Notes under the pieces: generated by a model | The model's input: the letters and a program-made list of their open reading frames with translations, nothing else | Databases searched by the model: none | What the model was told of the DNA's origin: nothing | Translations under genes and position numbers: made by a program | Shown: piece after piece, positions 48,055 through 58,344 of the stretch | How positions within the stretch are numbered: position 1 is the first letter of the stretch | How the letters are laid out: the number at the start of each line of letters is the position of its first letter | Assembly: GCA_963810555.1 (NCBI GenBank) | Contig: CAWENX010000007.1 | Coordinates: 636,528 to 700,527, forward strand | Origin: G963677325 sp963810555 | GTDB taxonomy: Bacteria > Bacteroidota > Bacteroidia > Bacteroidales > Prolixibacteraceae | Reading direction: 5' to 3' | Length of the DNA: 64,000 bases

Positions 48055-49483
48055 AATCCTTTCTGCCATTCTGTATGATAGGTTCCTTTGGCATCGATAC
48101 GTTCGTAAGTATGAGCGCCAAAATAATCGCGTTGTGCCTGAATCAGATTAGCTGGCAACCAGGCACTTCTGTAAGCATCAAGATAACCGAGAGAAGCCAT
48201 AATGCCGGGTATGGGAATACCCATTCCACTTGCCTGGCATACGATCTGACGAAGTGATTCCTCATTTCCTTTAATCTTTTGCGAGAGATTGGGGTCAAGC
48301 AACAGATTTGGCAGATCTCCTTTAGCATGAAAAGCTGACTGAATCTCCTCAAGAATGTCCGCACGAATAATGCAGCCTCCCCGCCAGATCCGAGCTACTG
48401 CTTCCAAATCCAAATGATATTGATACTTATCAGATGCTGCAGTAAGAAGAGAAAAACCCTGTGCATAAGTAGTAATCATAGACACAAAGAGCGCTTTTCG
48501 TAATTGGTTAAGGAAAATTTTACGATCGCCTGTGAAATGAGTTCCCTGGTGCTGGTAAATTCTTTCCGCTTTTTCCCGCTGCTTTTCAAATACTGATAAG
48601 TCGCGCATTGCAACTGCTATATCTATTGTCGGAACAGGTACCTGAAGTTCCATAGCGCTTTGCGAAGTCCACATCCCGGTTCCTTTTTGCCTGGCTACAT
48701 CAAGAATTTCATCAATCAACCGTTTGCCGGTCTTATCATCTACCTTGCCAAATATATTGCTTGTAATTTCCATAAGGAAACCATTCAGTTCGCCATTATT
48801 CCATTCGCTGTAAATGTCATGAAGTTCGTCGTCGGAATAATCGAGTAACAGTTTCATTAAAGCATAGGTCTCGGAGATAAGCTGCATTAAGCCATATTCA
48901 ATCCCATTATGCACCATTTTTACAAAATGACCGGATGATAATGGTCCTAAATACGTAACGCATGGTTCACCATTCACTTTGGCGGCAACAGCTTCAAGAA
49001 TCGGTTTCACCCTTTCATAAGCTTCTTTTAATCCGCCGGGCATAATACTGGCGCCGTGTCTGGCGCCTTCCTCTCCGCCGGAAATCCCCATCCCCATAAA
49101 GAGTATTCCTTTTTCTTTTAAGCTGATGGTGCGCAGATTGGTGTCTTTAAAATAGGAATTACCTGCATCAATGATAAGATCTCCTCTCTGAAGATGCACC
49201 AGACATTTCGTTTATGACAGAATCTACCGGCGCTCCTGCCGGAACGAGCAAAATTATTGCACGGGGTTTATGAAGAATTGAGATAAACTCCTTAAGGCTG
49301 CCTGTGCAATGAATATCTCTTTCCTCTGCCTCCTCTGTGAAGAGCTTCGACTTTGGTCGAGTCATTGTCATAACCGGCCACAGAGAATCCATGATCGGCC
49401 ATGTTTAATAAAAGATTCCGGCCCATTACTCCTAAGCCCACCATACCGATTTCATACTCATGTTTTAAATTCGTATTTTTCAT
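48051..49483 (-). pseudogene. gnd: 6-phosphogluconate dehydrogenase (decarboxylating), frameshifted
   Basis: About 477 residues joined, the long NADP type. GMVGLGVMGRNLLLNMADHG binds the cofactor; GDLIIDAGNSYFKDTNLR, GISGGEEGARHGASIMPGG and the catalytic GHFVKMVHNGIEYGLMQLI follow; C-terminal SLGYLDAYRSAWLPANLIQA and the tail FGAHTYERID are intact. Produces ribulose-5-P, CO2 and NADPH. Breaks near 49340 and 49190; the last 382 residues are unbroken. It starts 10 bases after the glucan phosphorylase gene ends. Confidence 0.95.
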
Positions 49484-49493
49484 AATTCAAAGA

Positions 49494-52046
49494 TTAACTT
49501 CGCCAGAGAATCAGATCAGTTTCAAGCGGAACATTAACACCCGGAAAGTTTGGTATTACCCGTGGAGTATAATCCGATGCAGGACGTGTTGCAGGCACCG
49601 TCGCCCGATAGACATGTGGTTTATTTGTTTCTGTCTGTTGTTCTGCAAGATTTAACTTCTGTCGTAACGGAGCTGCATCCATCTTTTCCATCAGCATAAA
49701 GCTCCACAAGCACTGCATTTGGATCGAGGGAGTTTAGATAAACTTCGGCTTCAAATATGTGCATATCTCCTTCGGTTTCAACCTTTAATTCTCCAAATTG
49801 AATTGTGCTCCAATTTTGCTGTAAGGCATTACAGCCAATCCACAATCTGTTTGCTATCTTGCCCTTATCAGCAGAACGAGACTGATAAGTTGCAGCCAGC
49901 GGGAGGTAATATTTTTCTGTATATTCCCGTACTGTTCGATTGGCAGAAAAACGCGGAGTCAATTGTGCCATGCTTTTTCGTATTCGCTCCACCCAGGAAC
50001 CGGGAATGCCTTTTTCATTCCGGTTATAAAACTCAGGTATAACCTGCTGTTCGAGCAGATCATAAAGCGCCTCTGCTTCAACAGCATCCCAGGCGGGATC
50101 GTCACCATGTTCCTTTCCATCACCTATTGCCCATCCCACTTCAGGGGTATAGGCCTCAGCCCACCAACCATCCAGTTCGGATAAGTTAATACCGCCATTT
50201 ACAAGCACTTTCATTCCGCTTGTACCGCTGGCTTCCCAGGGACGCCGGGGGGTATTAATCCATACATCCACACCCTCGACAAGCCGTTCAGTCAAAAGCA
50301 TGTCATAATCGCTTAAAAATATTACATGCGGACGAACTTCTGGTTGCCGGATGAAATGAATCCATTTTGTGATCAGTTCCTGCCCTGCCTGATCAGCAGG
50401 ATGCGCTTTGCCTGCAAGTATAAGCTGCACCGGATATTGAGGATTAGAGAGCAGACGAATGAGACGCTGAGGATCGTGCAACAACAGATCAGGTCTTTTA
50501 TAGGTAGCGAAACGACGTGCAAAACCCAAGCGTCAATGCATTGGGATTAAACAAATGTTTCACAGATTCAACTTCTTCAGACGATCTCCCGAGGCTGCCA
50601 ACTGACGGGATAATCGTTCACGGGCATATTGAATAAGTGCCGTTCGTAAATTGGTACGCATCTGCCAGAGCCTTTCATCAGTGATTTTCCGGATATCCTG
50701 TTCATGGTTTTCCATTGTCCCTAACCAGCGGTCTTTCCCGCAAGCCTCTGTCCAGAGATCATCAGATCCTTTGGAGTCCCAGCTCGGCATATGCACTCCA
50801 TTGGTTACATAACCAACCGGAACTTCATCCTCAGGCCATCGTGGAAAAAGAGGACTAAGGATATGCCGGCTTACTTTTCCATGCAGGCGGCTTACCCCAT
50901 TCACCGCTCCGCTTCCCCGGATTGCCAGATAAGCCATGTTAAAACTTTCTCCAAGATCATTTGCGGATTTTGCCGGCCTAACGCCAACAAATCCTGAAGT
51001 GAAATACCAAGTTTCTTTTGAGCGTACTCCCCCAGATATTGTTCAATGAGAGTAGGTGAAAAACGATCAAATCCAGCCGCCACAGCGGTATGTGTAGTGA
51101 AAAGATTTCCAGCTCTCGTGGCAGCCAGGGCAATTTCAAAAGATTGCCCTGTTTCTTTCATAAAACTCCGGGCTCGTTCCAATACAAGAAAAGCCGCATG
51201 TCCTTCATTCAAATGACAGACCTGGGGTTGAATGCCAAGTTCGTTAAGCAAACGCCATCCCCCGATTCCAAGAACCAATTCCTGTTTAAGCCGAAGCTCA
51301 GGTCCCCCGCCATATAATTCACTCGTTATTCCACGGTGAGCAGGAAAATTTGCCGCATCGTTGCTGTCTAACAAATAAAGTTTAATTCTACCCACCTGAA
51401 CTTGCCAGGCACGCAGCCATACAGAATATCCCGGCAATTCAATTTCCATCCGTAACCATTCTCCATTCGGATTGACGCAGCGGAATAACAGGTAATTGGC
51501 CCGGATCGTTATAGGGGAAAAGAGCCTGTTGTTCACCGTTTTTATCAATTTCCTGGCGAAAGTAACCTTGTTGATATAAAAGCCCAATGCCTATAATGGG
51601 AATACCCAAATCACTTGCAGTCTTAAGCTGATCACCGGCCACATTACCCAGGCCTCCGGAATAAATAGGAAGAGCCTCACTTAACATGAATTCCATGCTG
51701 AAATATGCCACACATGTGAGTGGAGACTTGGGATAATTTTGCTGAAACCAGGCCGGAACTGTATTTGCATCCTTTTGGGATTGTTTAAGAGAATTCTACT
51801 TTCTTTACGAAAGTCGGGGTCCGACATTACGTTCTGAAACTGGTCCTTTGAAACCGTTTGAAGAACTACCCATGGATTTTGCGTTAGATTCCACAGGTCA
51901 GGATCAAGTTGCTGCCATACTTCATCAGCGGCATGATTCCACGACCATCGCATATCAAGAGCAAGTTCGGCAAGAGAGTCTAATCCCTTGAATTCAACAG
52001 GTAAAAAACTGTAAATAGGTTTAATATCCTGTACTTGTTTATCCAT
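49494..52046 (-). pseudogene. glgP: Alpha-glucan (glycogen) phosphorylase, frameshifted
   Basis: About 850 residues joined, matching the GT35 alpha-glucan phosphorylase form with the N-terminal DUF3417-type region (LALDMRWSWNHAADEVWQQL). Key parts: YFSMEFMLSEALPIYSGGLG, VCHLNEGHAAFLVLERAR, VGYVTNGVHMPSW, GFARRFATYKRPDLLL and the PLP-lysine segment WEASGTSGMKVLVNGG. Releases glucose-1-P from glycogen or maltodextrin. Breaks near 51780, 51480, 50935, 50540 and 49685. First catabolic step feeding the phosphoglucomutase, zwf and gnd genes of the same unit. Confidence 0.94.
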
Positions 52047-52083
52047 AGTTTCGTTCCTTTATATTATTTGTATAACAGTATTC

Positions 52084-52611
52084 TTATAAATCCTGTACCG
52101 GTCGTTCTCCCATTCTTTCAAGGATATTAAAAGCGGCTAAGGCCGTACTTTCCGGAACTGTATCTGATTCGAGGGCTTTTCTCAGGGCCTCCAATAAATC
52201 GTTGTATCCCTCTAACCGCTGGTATCTAAGCACATGATGTGCCCCATGGCGAAGCAAAACGGAATCTGACCCTCGCGCGATCAATGTACGCAATAGTTCC
52301 GGCCATGCAGTCTTGCTGAATTTTTCCAAAGCTTCTGCTGCAAGCCATGCCACGTCAGTCTCAGTATCCTCAAGTGCTGTCACAAGGGAAGGTATGGCTT
52401 CGGCATCGCCAATAGCCCCAAGTGCCTTAGCCGCCTCCCAACGAACCCTGTATACTTCGGAATCCTTCAAAGCCGAGGACAATGCGGAAACGGCAGGTTT
52501 TCCCAGCGCCACGAGTGACTTTCTGGCCTTTCTGCGAACATTAGTGTCCGCATTTTCCAGCATTTTGACAAGAGAGTCAATATTTTCATTTGTTTGTATT
52601 TGATCACTCAT
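52084..52611 (-). CDS. HEAT-repeat protein
   Basis: 175 residues, intact, made of about five HEAT/PBS-lyase-type helical pairs: NVRRKARKSLVALGKPAVSA, VRWEAAKALGAIGDAEAIPS and DVAWLAAEALEKF. Likely a protein-protein scaffold. Its ATG overlaps the pgm stop (ATGA) and it lies 37 bases ahead of the phosphorylase gene, so it may help assemble or control these enzymes; that is inference from position. Confidence 0.9.
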   Translation of the reverse strand: MSDQIQTNENIDSLVKMLENADTNVRRKARKSLVALGKPAVSALSSALKDSEVYRVRWEAAKALGAIGDAEAIPSLVTALEDTETDVAWLAAEALEKFSKTAWPELLRTLIARGSDSVLLRHGAHHVLRYQRLEGYNDLLEALRKALESDTVPESTALAAFNILERMGERPVQDL

Positions 52612-54288
52612 ATCTTGTCTTTAGAAGGTTTTCCTGACTTAAATCCTTTTGCTGCAGCGTCATTAATAATTAGGTGTGCTTCCTCCAGGATGCGTTTCAA
52701 ATGATCTTCTCCAATAAAGCTTTCTGCATAAATCTTATAGATATTCTCAGTCCCGGAAGGACGAACGGCAAACCATCCGTTTTTTGCAGATACTTTTAGC
52801 CCTCCGATAGAAGCATGGTTACCCGGTGCATGGGTTAGTACAGTCAGAATCTTTTCACCGGCCAGTTCTTTGACCTGAACCTGCTGCTGCGACAAATTCT
52901 TAATCACTTCTTTTTGTTCCGGTGTTACGGGTGCGTCAACACGGGTATAAACGGGCTCGCCGAATTCATGTGTGAGTTCCTGGTATATTTCACCTGGATC
53001 CTGTCCAATATGGGCTGTGATCTCTGCGGCAAGCAGCGCGAGGATGATTCCATCTTTGTCGGTAGTCCAGACATTGCCATCAAAACGAAGAAAAGAGGCT
53101 CCGGCACTCTCTTCTCCGCCAAATCCCAGGGAACCGTTAAAGAGACCCTCTAGCAAACCATTTGAATCCAACAGGCACCTCATAAAGCTTACGCCCAAGC
53201 TGATAGCAACACGGTCAATCATCTGACTGCTTACCAATGTTTTGCCTATAGATGCTTCCTCTCTCCACAGGGGCCGGTGCTGAAATAAGTAATGAATTGC
53301 GACAGACAGGTAATGATTAGGAGGCAGCAAACCTTTACTTTTTGTGACAATCCCATGCCTGTCATGATCCGTATCACAGGCGAAGGCAATGTCAAATTGA
53401 TCTTTTAATTTAATTAAACCTTGCATTGCATAAGGGGAGGACGGATCCATCCGGATTTGACCATCCCAGTCTAATCGTCATAAAACGGAAAGTCGGATCC
53501 ACAGCCTTATTTACTACTGTCAGGTTTAGTTTATAATGTTCGGCAATAGGTTCCCAGTAATGAACACCTGCCCCACCAAGGGGATCAACACCAAGTTTAA
53601 TATTTGAATTACGAATCACATCCATATCTATAACACTGGAAAGATCAGAGATGTAATTATTTAAATAATCATGCCTGTGGGTTGTGGTGCTTTAAGAGCC
53701 TTCTCAAGAGGAATCCTTTTTACCTCTTTAAGATTATTTTTCAGTATTGCATTTGCCTTTTCCTCAATCCATTTGGTGATGGACGATTCCGCAGGTCCGC
53801 CATTGGGAGGATTATATTTGAAACCTCCGTCATGCGGGAGGATTATGAGAAGGAGTAATGACTATTCCATCAGCAAGACCAGCTTTACGCCCTCTATTAT
53901 AAGTAAGAATGGCATGCGAAATAACAGGGGTAGGAGTATATTCCTCTTTCCCTGCAATCATAACTTCTGCTCCATTTGCTGCCAACACTTCCAGTGCAGT
54001 GGTAAAAGCGGGTATAGAAAGGGCATGAGTATCCATACCAAGAAATAAAGGGCCGTCTATTTTCTGTTGCTGCCGGTACAGACAAATAGCCTGGGTAATT
54101 GCCAAAATATGTTTTTCATTGAAAGACCTTTGGAATGCTGAACCACGATGCCCTGAGGTTCCGAAGGAGACCCTTTGTTCAGAAATGCTAAAATCAGGTT
54201 CTTCGGTATAATAGGCTGTAATAAGCCGGGGCACATTGATCAGCATCGCCGGATCGGCTGATTTTCCTGCAAATTTGCTTACTTCCAT
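52608..54288 (-). pseudogene. pgm: Phosphoglucomutase (alpha-D-glucose phosphate-specific), frameshifted
   Basis: About 555 residues joined. RVSFGTSGHRGSAFQRSFNE, catalytic Ser in VITPSHNPP, GGFKYNPPNGGPAESSIT, IKLGVDPLGGAGVHYW, FACDTDHDRHGIVT (metal loop), GFGGEESAGASFL and phosphate-binding RPSGTENIYKIYAESF. Interconverts glucose-1-P and glucose-6-P, linking the phosphorylase to Zwf. Breaks near 53852, 53660 and 53465. Confidence 0.95.
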
Positions 54289-54400
54289 GATCTTTTATTT
54301 CTTCTTCTTTGAGAAAATGCGCAAACATCTGATCAATATGTTTTCAATTAAACATCAACAATTATTGATTCAGTTGGTTCATACTACATCAATATTCTTT

Positions 54401-55522
54401 TTATTTCTCTAATGACTTTTTTGTTATGGACTTCATTAGTTTATCAAATGATTTAACAGATTTTTTGAGGCTTTCTTTTTCAAGTCTTTCGGTAATTCTG
54501 TTTATATTTATTCCAATTTCAGGCAATTCAGACAACACCCAATAAGCCTGACCTAAATCGACTTCCAATGTGGCTGTGGGATTGCCGTGTTTTCGATAGT
54601 ACTGAAGAGTTTTAAGATTTACAGTATTGATTGTATCAGGCCCGACAAGAGCTTCAAAATATTTAATATCCTCATAATCAGAATTTTTAGGATTGGTGCC
54701 GGCCCAGACCAGTCTCTGTGGTGCAGCTCCTTTGTGAGCCATTTTAACGAAAAATTCACTTTCAAAAGTTTTCTTATAAATTTTATAGGCAACCTTAGCG
54801 CTTGAAATCGCAACCTCTCCACGTATACTTAATGCAAAAAAAGCCTGCTCACCACCTAATGCAGTAAAATTCTCTTCTATTGGATCAATCACAGAATCAA
54901 TGCTATTTAAAAAGAAACTTGCTACAGATGCTATATTTTTTACCGGCTTGCCCTGATCTATGCGGTCCGTGATACCAGCTATATAAGCTCTTATAACCTG
55001 TCTGTAACGGGGTAATCCAAAGATTAAGTTTGCGTTGACATTGATTCCTTCGCTGATGAGTTGCTTGATGGCAGGAAGACCTTCAGTAGTTGCCGGGATT
55101 TTTATGAGAATGTTGGGACGGTTTAGTGCTGCCCATAACCGTCGGGCTTCTTCTATTGTTCCAAAGGTGTCATGGGCCAGATGAGGATTGACTTCCAGAC
55201 TGACATATCCATCTTTGCAATCCGTCTTTTCATAAATAGACATGAATTCATCAGCGGCATGCTGTGTGTCGCGCTGGCTGAGCGTTTCATAAATCGCTTT
55301 AGCATCTCTTTTCTTCAGCGTGAGGTCGCGGATGTCAATGTCGTAAATATGACTATCCGATATCGCTTTTTCAAAGATGGATGGGTTTGAGGTTATTCCA
55401 CGCAATCCATCCTCCTCAATCAATTCTTTAAGTTTACCGCTTTTAATCATATCCTTTGTCATGCAGTCTAACCACAGCGCCTGTCCAAGTATTTCTAATT
55501 TTTTAAAAGGATTGTCTTTCAT
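54401..55522 (-). CDS. tal: Transaldolase
   Basis: 373 residues, intact, the longer bacterial form. IYDIDIRDLTLKKRDAKA, DGYVSLEVNPHLAHDTFGTI, the Schiff-base segment ILIKIPATTEGLPAIKQLI, GINVNANLIFGLPRYRQVI and RLVWAGTNPKNSDYEDIKY are characteristic. Transfers a dihydroxyacetone unit between sugar phosphates, connecting the pentose phosphate and glycolytic pools. It is the most upstream core gene of the island, 112 bases ahead of pgm. Confidence 0.95.
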   Translation of the reverse strand: MKDNPFKKLEILGQALWLDCMTKDMIKSGKLKELIEEDGLRGITSNPSIFEKAISDSHIYDIDIRDLTLKKRDAKAIYETLSQRDTQHAADEFMSIYEKTDCKDGYVSLEVNPHLAHDTFGTIEEARRLWAALNRPNILIKIPATTEGLPAIKQLISEGINVNANLIFGLPRYRQVIRAYIAGITDRIDQGKPVKNIASVASFFLNSIDSVIDPIEENFTALGGEQAFFALSIRGEVAISSAKVAYKIYKKTFESEFFVKMAHKGAAPQRLVWAGTNPKNSDYEDIKYFEALVGPDTINTVNLKTLQYYRKHGNPTATLEVDLGQAYWVLSELPEIGININRITERLEKESLKKSVKSFDKLMKSITKKSLEK

Positions 55523-55654
55523 TATTTTGTTTTTATGTATGCCTTTTCACAATTTCAATGAGCATGTCCTAATGCCCTCTCCTCTTTGGATTGACGGACT
55601 CCATTTCATCTATGGCTAATTTAAAATGAAATATACGGGCAGTTAAAAGAATGG

Positions 55655-55999
55655 TTAAAGGCTGAAATATTCTTTGAGAACAAGCGCTTCATTATGCTCT
55701 TCATCTTTGGTTCCATAAACTAATGTTACCATTCCCTTTCCCATTTGTTCCTTCAATAATGAAACTTGCTCCTTGTTTTTACTGAGTTCCTCAAGGTATC
55801 GTTTCCTGAACTGGTACCACTTATCAGGGTCATGATCAAACCATTTACGAAGTTCTGTACTGGGAGCGATATCCTTCAACCATAAATCAACGCTCGCTTT
55901 TTCTTTTGTCAAGCCTCGTGGCCATAGCCTGTCTACCAAAATGCGGCAGCCATCTTCTTTTTCAGGTTTTTCGTACACTCTTTTGATCTTTATTTTCAT
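55655..55999 (-). CDS. DUF488 family protein (YeaO-like)
   Basis: 114 residues, intact: IKIKRVYEKPEKEDGCRILV, DRLWPRGLTKEKASVDLWLK, PSTELRKWFDHDPDKWYQFR and VTLVYGTKDEEHNEALVLKE. This is the full YeaO/DUF488 signature; function unproven. It precedes tal on the same strand with 132 bases between and may head the island's transcript. Confidence 0.92.
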   Translation of the reverse strand: MKIKIKRVYEKPEKEDGCRILVDRLWPRGLTKEKASVDLWLKDIAPSTELRKWFDHDPDKWYQFRKRYLEELSKNKEQVSLLKEQMGKGMVTLVYGTKDEEHNEALVLKEYFSL

Positions 56000-56067
56000 T
56001 GCGTGCTCTCATTTTTTACCTTATTCCGATTTTAAGTAAATGCTCTCCTTCATTGGTATCAGTCGAC

Positions 56068-56843
56068 TTAATTTAAGCATCTTGATCTGGAAATGTGTGT
56101 TGAAAAACCTTTGAAAAGAGCTGTATCATTTACACATTTTTGAGCTGTGTCACGCATTAAAATAACAATCTCACGACATAATTGTTGTAACTGTTCCAAT
56201 TCCACTCCCGGGAACTGAGGATAGATCGAAGCGACCGTAAAAGTATATTTAACTGCAGGCTGCGAGGCTGTTGCCGGAGGAAGGATAACGGAAATAAAGT
56301 TCTCCCCCACATTGCGGCTTGCGTCATAATCAACAATGGTTCCCTGCCTGTCAGCCCTGATCTGGAAGGTCCCCATATCGGGAAGGTGAAGGACCGCCGG
56401 CAGCAGGGTTTTATTTTTCTCCGCCATCACACCCAGGAGGGTGGCATGATTTTTCCTTTTGTCAAATCTGAATTCAATTCCTTTCGCGGCATCATCTTTT
56501 TTATAGCCGGACGTTGCGCTGAATCCTTTTTCATCAAAATTAAAAACCCATGCAGCTTTGCCCGGTGCTCCCTTTTTGCAGATCCTTGCCTGTGATTCTG
56601 AAACCTTAAAAAGCTCATATTCCCTTGCCTTTGCCGGCTTCCATTGAACGGGATTGTATCCCAATTTGGCACTGCCCAGCGCATCCACAGAGAAATATTT
56701 CACAAACGGGACAGTATCGGTAAGCTCTATCCTGTAGAATTTCGATGCGTAATCAAAACACTTAACTTTTGCGAACACGATTGACTGATCATCAGCACAA
56801 TTGCCAATAAACCAATCAGGCAGGAGAATTTAAAGTGTTGCAT
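56068..56843 (-). pseudogene. Secreted lipoprotein of unknown family, frameshift after the lipobox
   Basis: ATG 56843 begins MQHFKFSCLIGLLAIVLMI with a lipobox ending SQSC, but the mature part (FDYASKFYRIELTDTVPFVK onward, 225 residues to TAG-type stop at 56068) is in the next frame; the shift is near 56775. The mature protein is beta-rich early and ends with a helical, Cys-containing tail (VELEQLQQLCREIVILM). I do not recognise the family. Translation from the internal ATG at 56778 would give a cytosolic product, which seems unlikely. Confidence 0.55.
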
Positions 56844-57142
56844 GGTTTAATTTTTCAGGTTATTATCTGCTGATAAATTTAATTAATTTAACCGAAAGCC
56901 CTGCTTTCTGTGACGTTCGATCCTTAATTGTCTAACATCGGTCAATTCAACCCTCATCCCCGCTGCCCCGGATTTGCAATCCGGGGGCAATGGCACCAGG
57001 ATTTGTAATCCTTCACATGATCATTTGGAAATCGAATACCCGCCCGGTTGACCTGGAATCAGAAAGTACAACGAAGCTAATTGCAAATCCCGGCCTGATA
57101 CGATTGCAAAAAAGAAATGGATTTAAATATTAATAAACTGAA
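56844..57142. repeat. Gap with small hairpin repeats
   Basis: CCCCGGATT-TGC-AATCCGGGG (56966-56986) and AGGATT-TGT-AATCCT (56999-57013) are hairpins with three-base loops, like CCTCAGATT-ACA-AATCTGAGG at 14708-14728. They look like members of one dispersed family. No gene. Confidence 0.6.
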
Positions 57143-57529
57143 TTAAAAAATCCTGATTTCACTCTCTGAATCCTTTTTCAGAGTTATTTCATTTGCACTG
57201 TCAAGGTGAAGGTACCCTTTATCGGAAACTACTCCTTTTACCTTCTGCACATTTGAATGTAATTCTGTCCTTGAGTCCTGAATATCAATTTTTAAGGAAT
57301 CCAGTCTAATGCCATTGCCGTAAATACGGGACTTATTTCTTTCTTTAATATCCATATATGAAAATGACGATCTGCTTTTATTATTCTGGTGGATATTAAT
57401 ATTGCTGTTATCCAGATCGAAAAAAAGATTCTTACTCGTGCTTTGTACAAAATTATCATTCAATATCAGGGTTGAATTTATAAGCAGAAATTTATTTGGC
57501 TCCTCGGCAACATATATTTTACCCATCAT
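57143..57529 (-). CDS. Second half of a GIN-domain-like (DUF2807) pair
   Basis: 128 residues of beta-strand-rich sequence with many Asn, Ser and Asp, such as NLFFDLDNSNINIHQNNKS and GVVSDKGYLHLDSANEITLK. That pattern is typical of the right-handed beta-solenoid of DUF2807 putative adhesin-head proteins. The ATG overlaps the stop of the preceding gene (ATGA). Either two coupled genes or one protein of ~230 residues split by a frameshift near 57527. Confidence 0.55.
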   Translation of the reverse strand: MMGKIYVAEEPNKFLLINSTLILNDNFVQSTSKNLFFDLDNSNINIHQNNKSRSSFSYMDIKERNKSRIYGNGIRLDSLKIDIQDSRTELHSNVQKVKGVVSDKGYLHLDSANEITLKKDSESEIRIF

Positions 57530-57843
57530 TCGCCGCTGGACAGATTCAGGTCTTTTATGATCAAAGTATCATTTCTTACCTGGAAATTGATGTCAGGATA
57601 CACAAAATCTTTTTGATAATCAATTTCAATATAGTTCGAATCTCCCTTAACTATTGCAACATTTTTGGTTCCATTCATGCTCAGCACTTTAAAGGAAGGA
57701 AGAGTTATTTTCTTACTATTCACGCTGCCGGATAACTGTACAGGTCCTTTTTTGCCATTTATCCTTATATCTAAAGCTCCGGCGATGATCATAAGCGCTA
57801 TAACTCCAACGAGCGACAGAAATATTATTTTACTGATTTTCAT
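57526..57843 (-). CDS. First half of a GIN-domain-like pair, membrane-anchored
   Basis: 105 residues: a signal or anchor helix (IIFLSLVGVIALMIIAGALD), then beta-strands (LPSFKVLSMNGTKNVAIVKG, NFQVRNDTLIIKDLNLSSGE). This resembles the start of periplasmic DUF2807 proteins. Lies 12 bases downstream of the GntR regulator gene, as DUF2807 genes often do in Bacteroidota ABC/GntR units. Confidence 0.55.
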   Translation of the reverse strand: MKISKIIFLSLVGVIALMIIAGALDIRINGKKGPVQLSGSVNSKKITLPSFKVLSMNGTKNVAIVKGDSNYIEIDYQKDFVYPDINFQVRNDTLIIKDLNLSSGE

Positions 57844-57855
57844 AGTGATTAGTTA

Positions 57856-58206
57856 TTATGCTTTAAAATAGGGTTCTAACTCTTTGAAACTGATGCCTAA
57901 TATTCTCATCTGCTTTACAATCAAGGGAAGTTCATTCTCAAAAAACTCCTTTCTCTTCCATTGTCTGATAATGTTTACAGCGTCAGTATTGACATAATAC
58001 CCTATACCGCGCTTGTTTTCTATGATTCCTCTTGACTGAAGTTCAGCATAGGTTCGCATTACCGTATTGGGATTCACACCTATATCGGTTGCAAGATCAC
58101 GGACCGAAGGTATCTTTTCGCCCGGCGGATACTGTCCCACAATTACTTTCTCCGAAATACTGTCTGCAATCTGAAGAAAGATTCCTTTGTGATTAATGAA
58201 TTCCAT
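57856..58206 (-). CDS. GntR-family regulator, YtrA subfamily
   Basis: 116 residues from ATG 58206 (a longer frame adds an unlikely N-terminus). Winged-helix domain IFLQIADSISEKVIVGQYPP, GEKIPSVRDLATDIGVNPNT and VMRTYAELQSRGIIENKRGI, followed by a short helical tail instead of a large effector domain. YtrA-type regulators control adjacent ABC-2 transporters, as here, and normally repress by binding palindromes near the promoter; a candidate site is at 59848-59872. Confidence 0.93.
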   Translation of the reverse strand: MEFINHKGIFLQIADSISEKVIVGQYPPGEKIPSVRDLATDIGVNPNTVMRTYAELQSRGIIENKRGIGYYVNTDAVNIIRQWKRKEFFENELPLIVKQMRILGISFKELEPYFKA

Positions 58207-58344
58207 AATTAAACCTCTCTCTCTTTTAATCTGAAAAATGAAAAGACAAGGAAAGTTAGGTTGATCACTGTAATGCAATTCCGCGGATAACCTGGGGAAA
58301 TCATTTCTGACTTCCAAACCCAGAATACGTGATTATTGACAGGA

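Noticed and set aside
31808..54288. Programmed ribosomal frameshifting in the metabolic genes
   Set aside because: Far too many sites, no shared slippery sequence or downstream structure, and both insertions and deletions occur.
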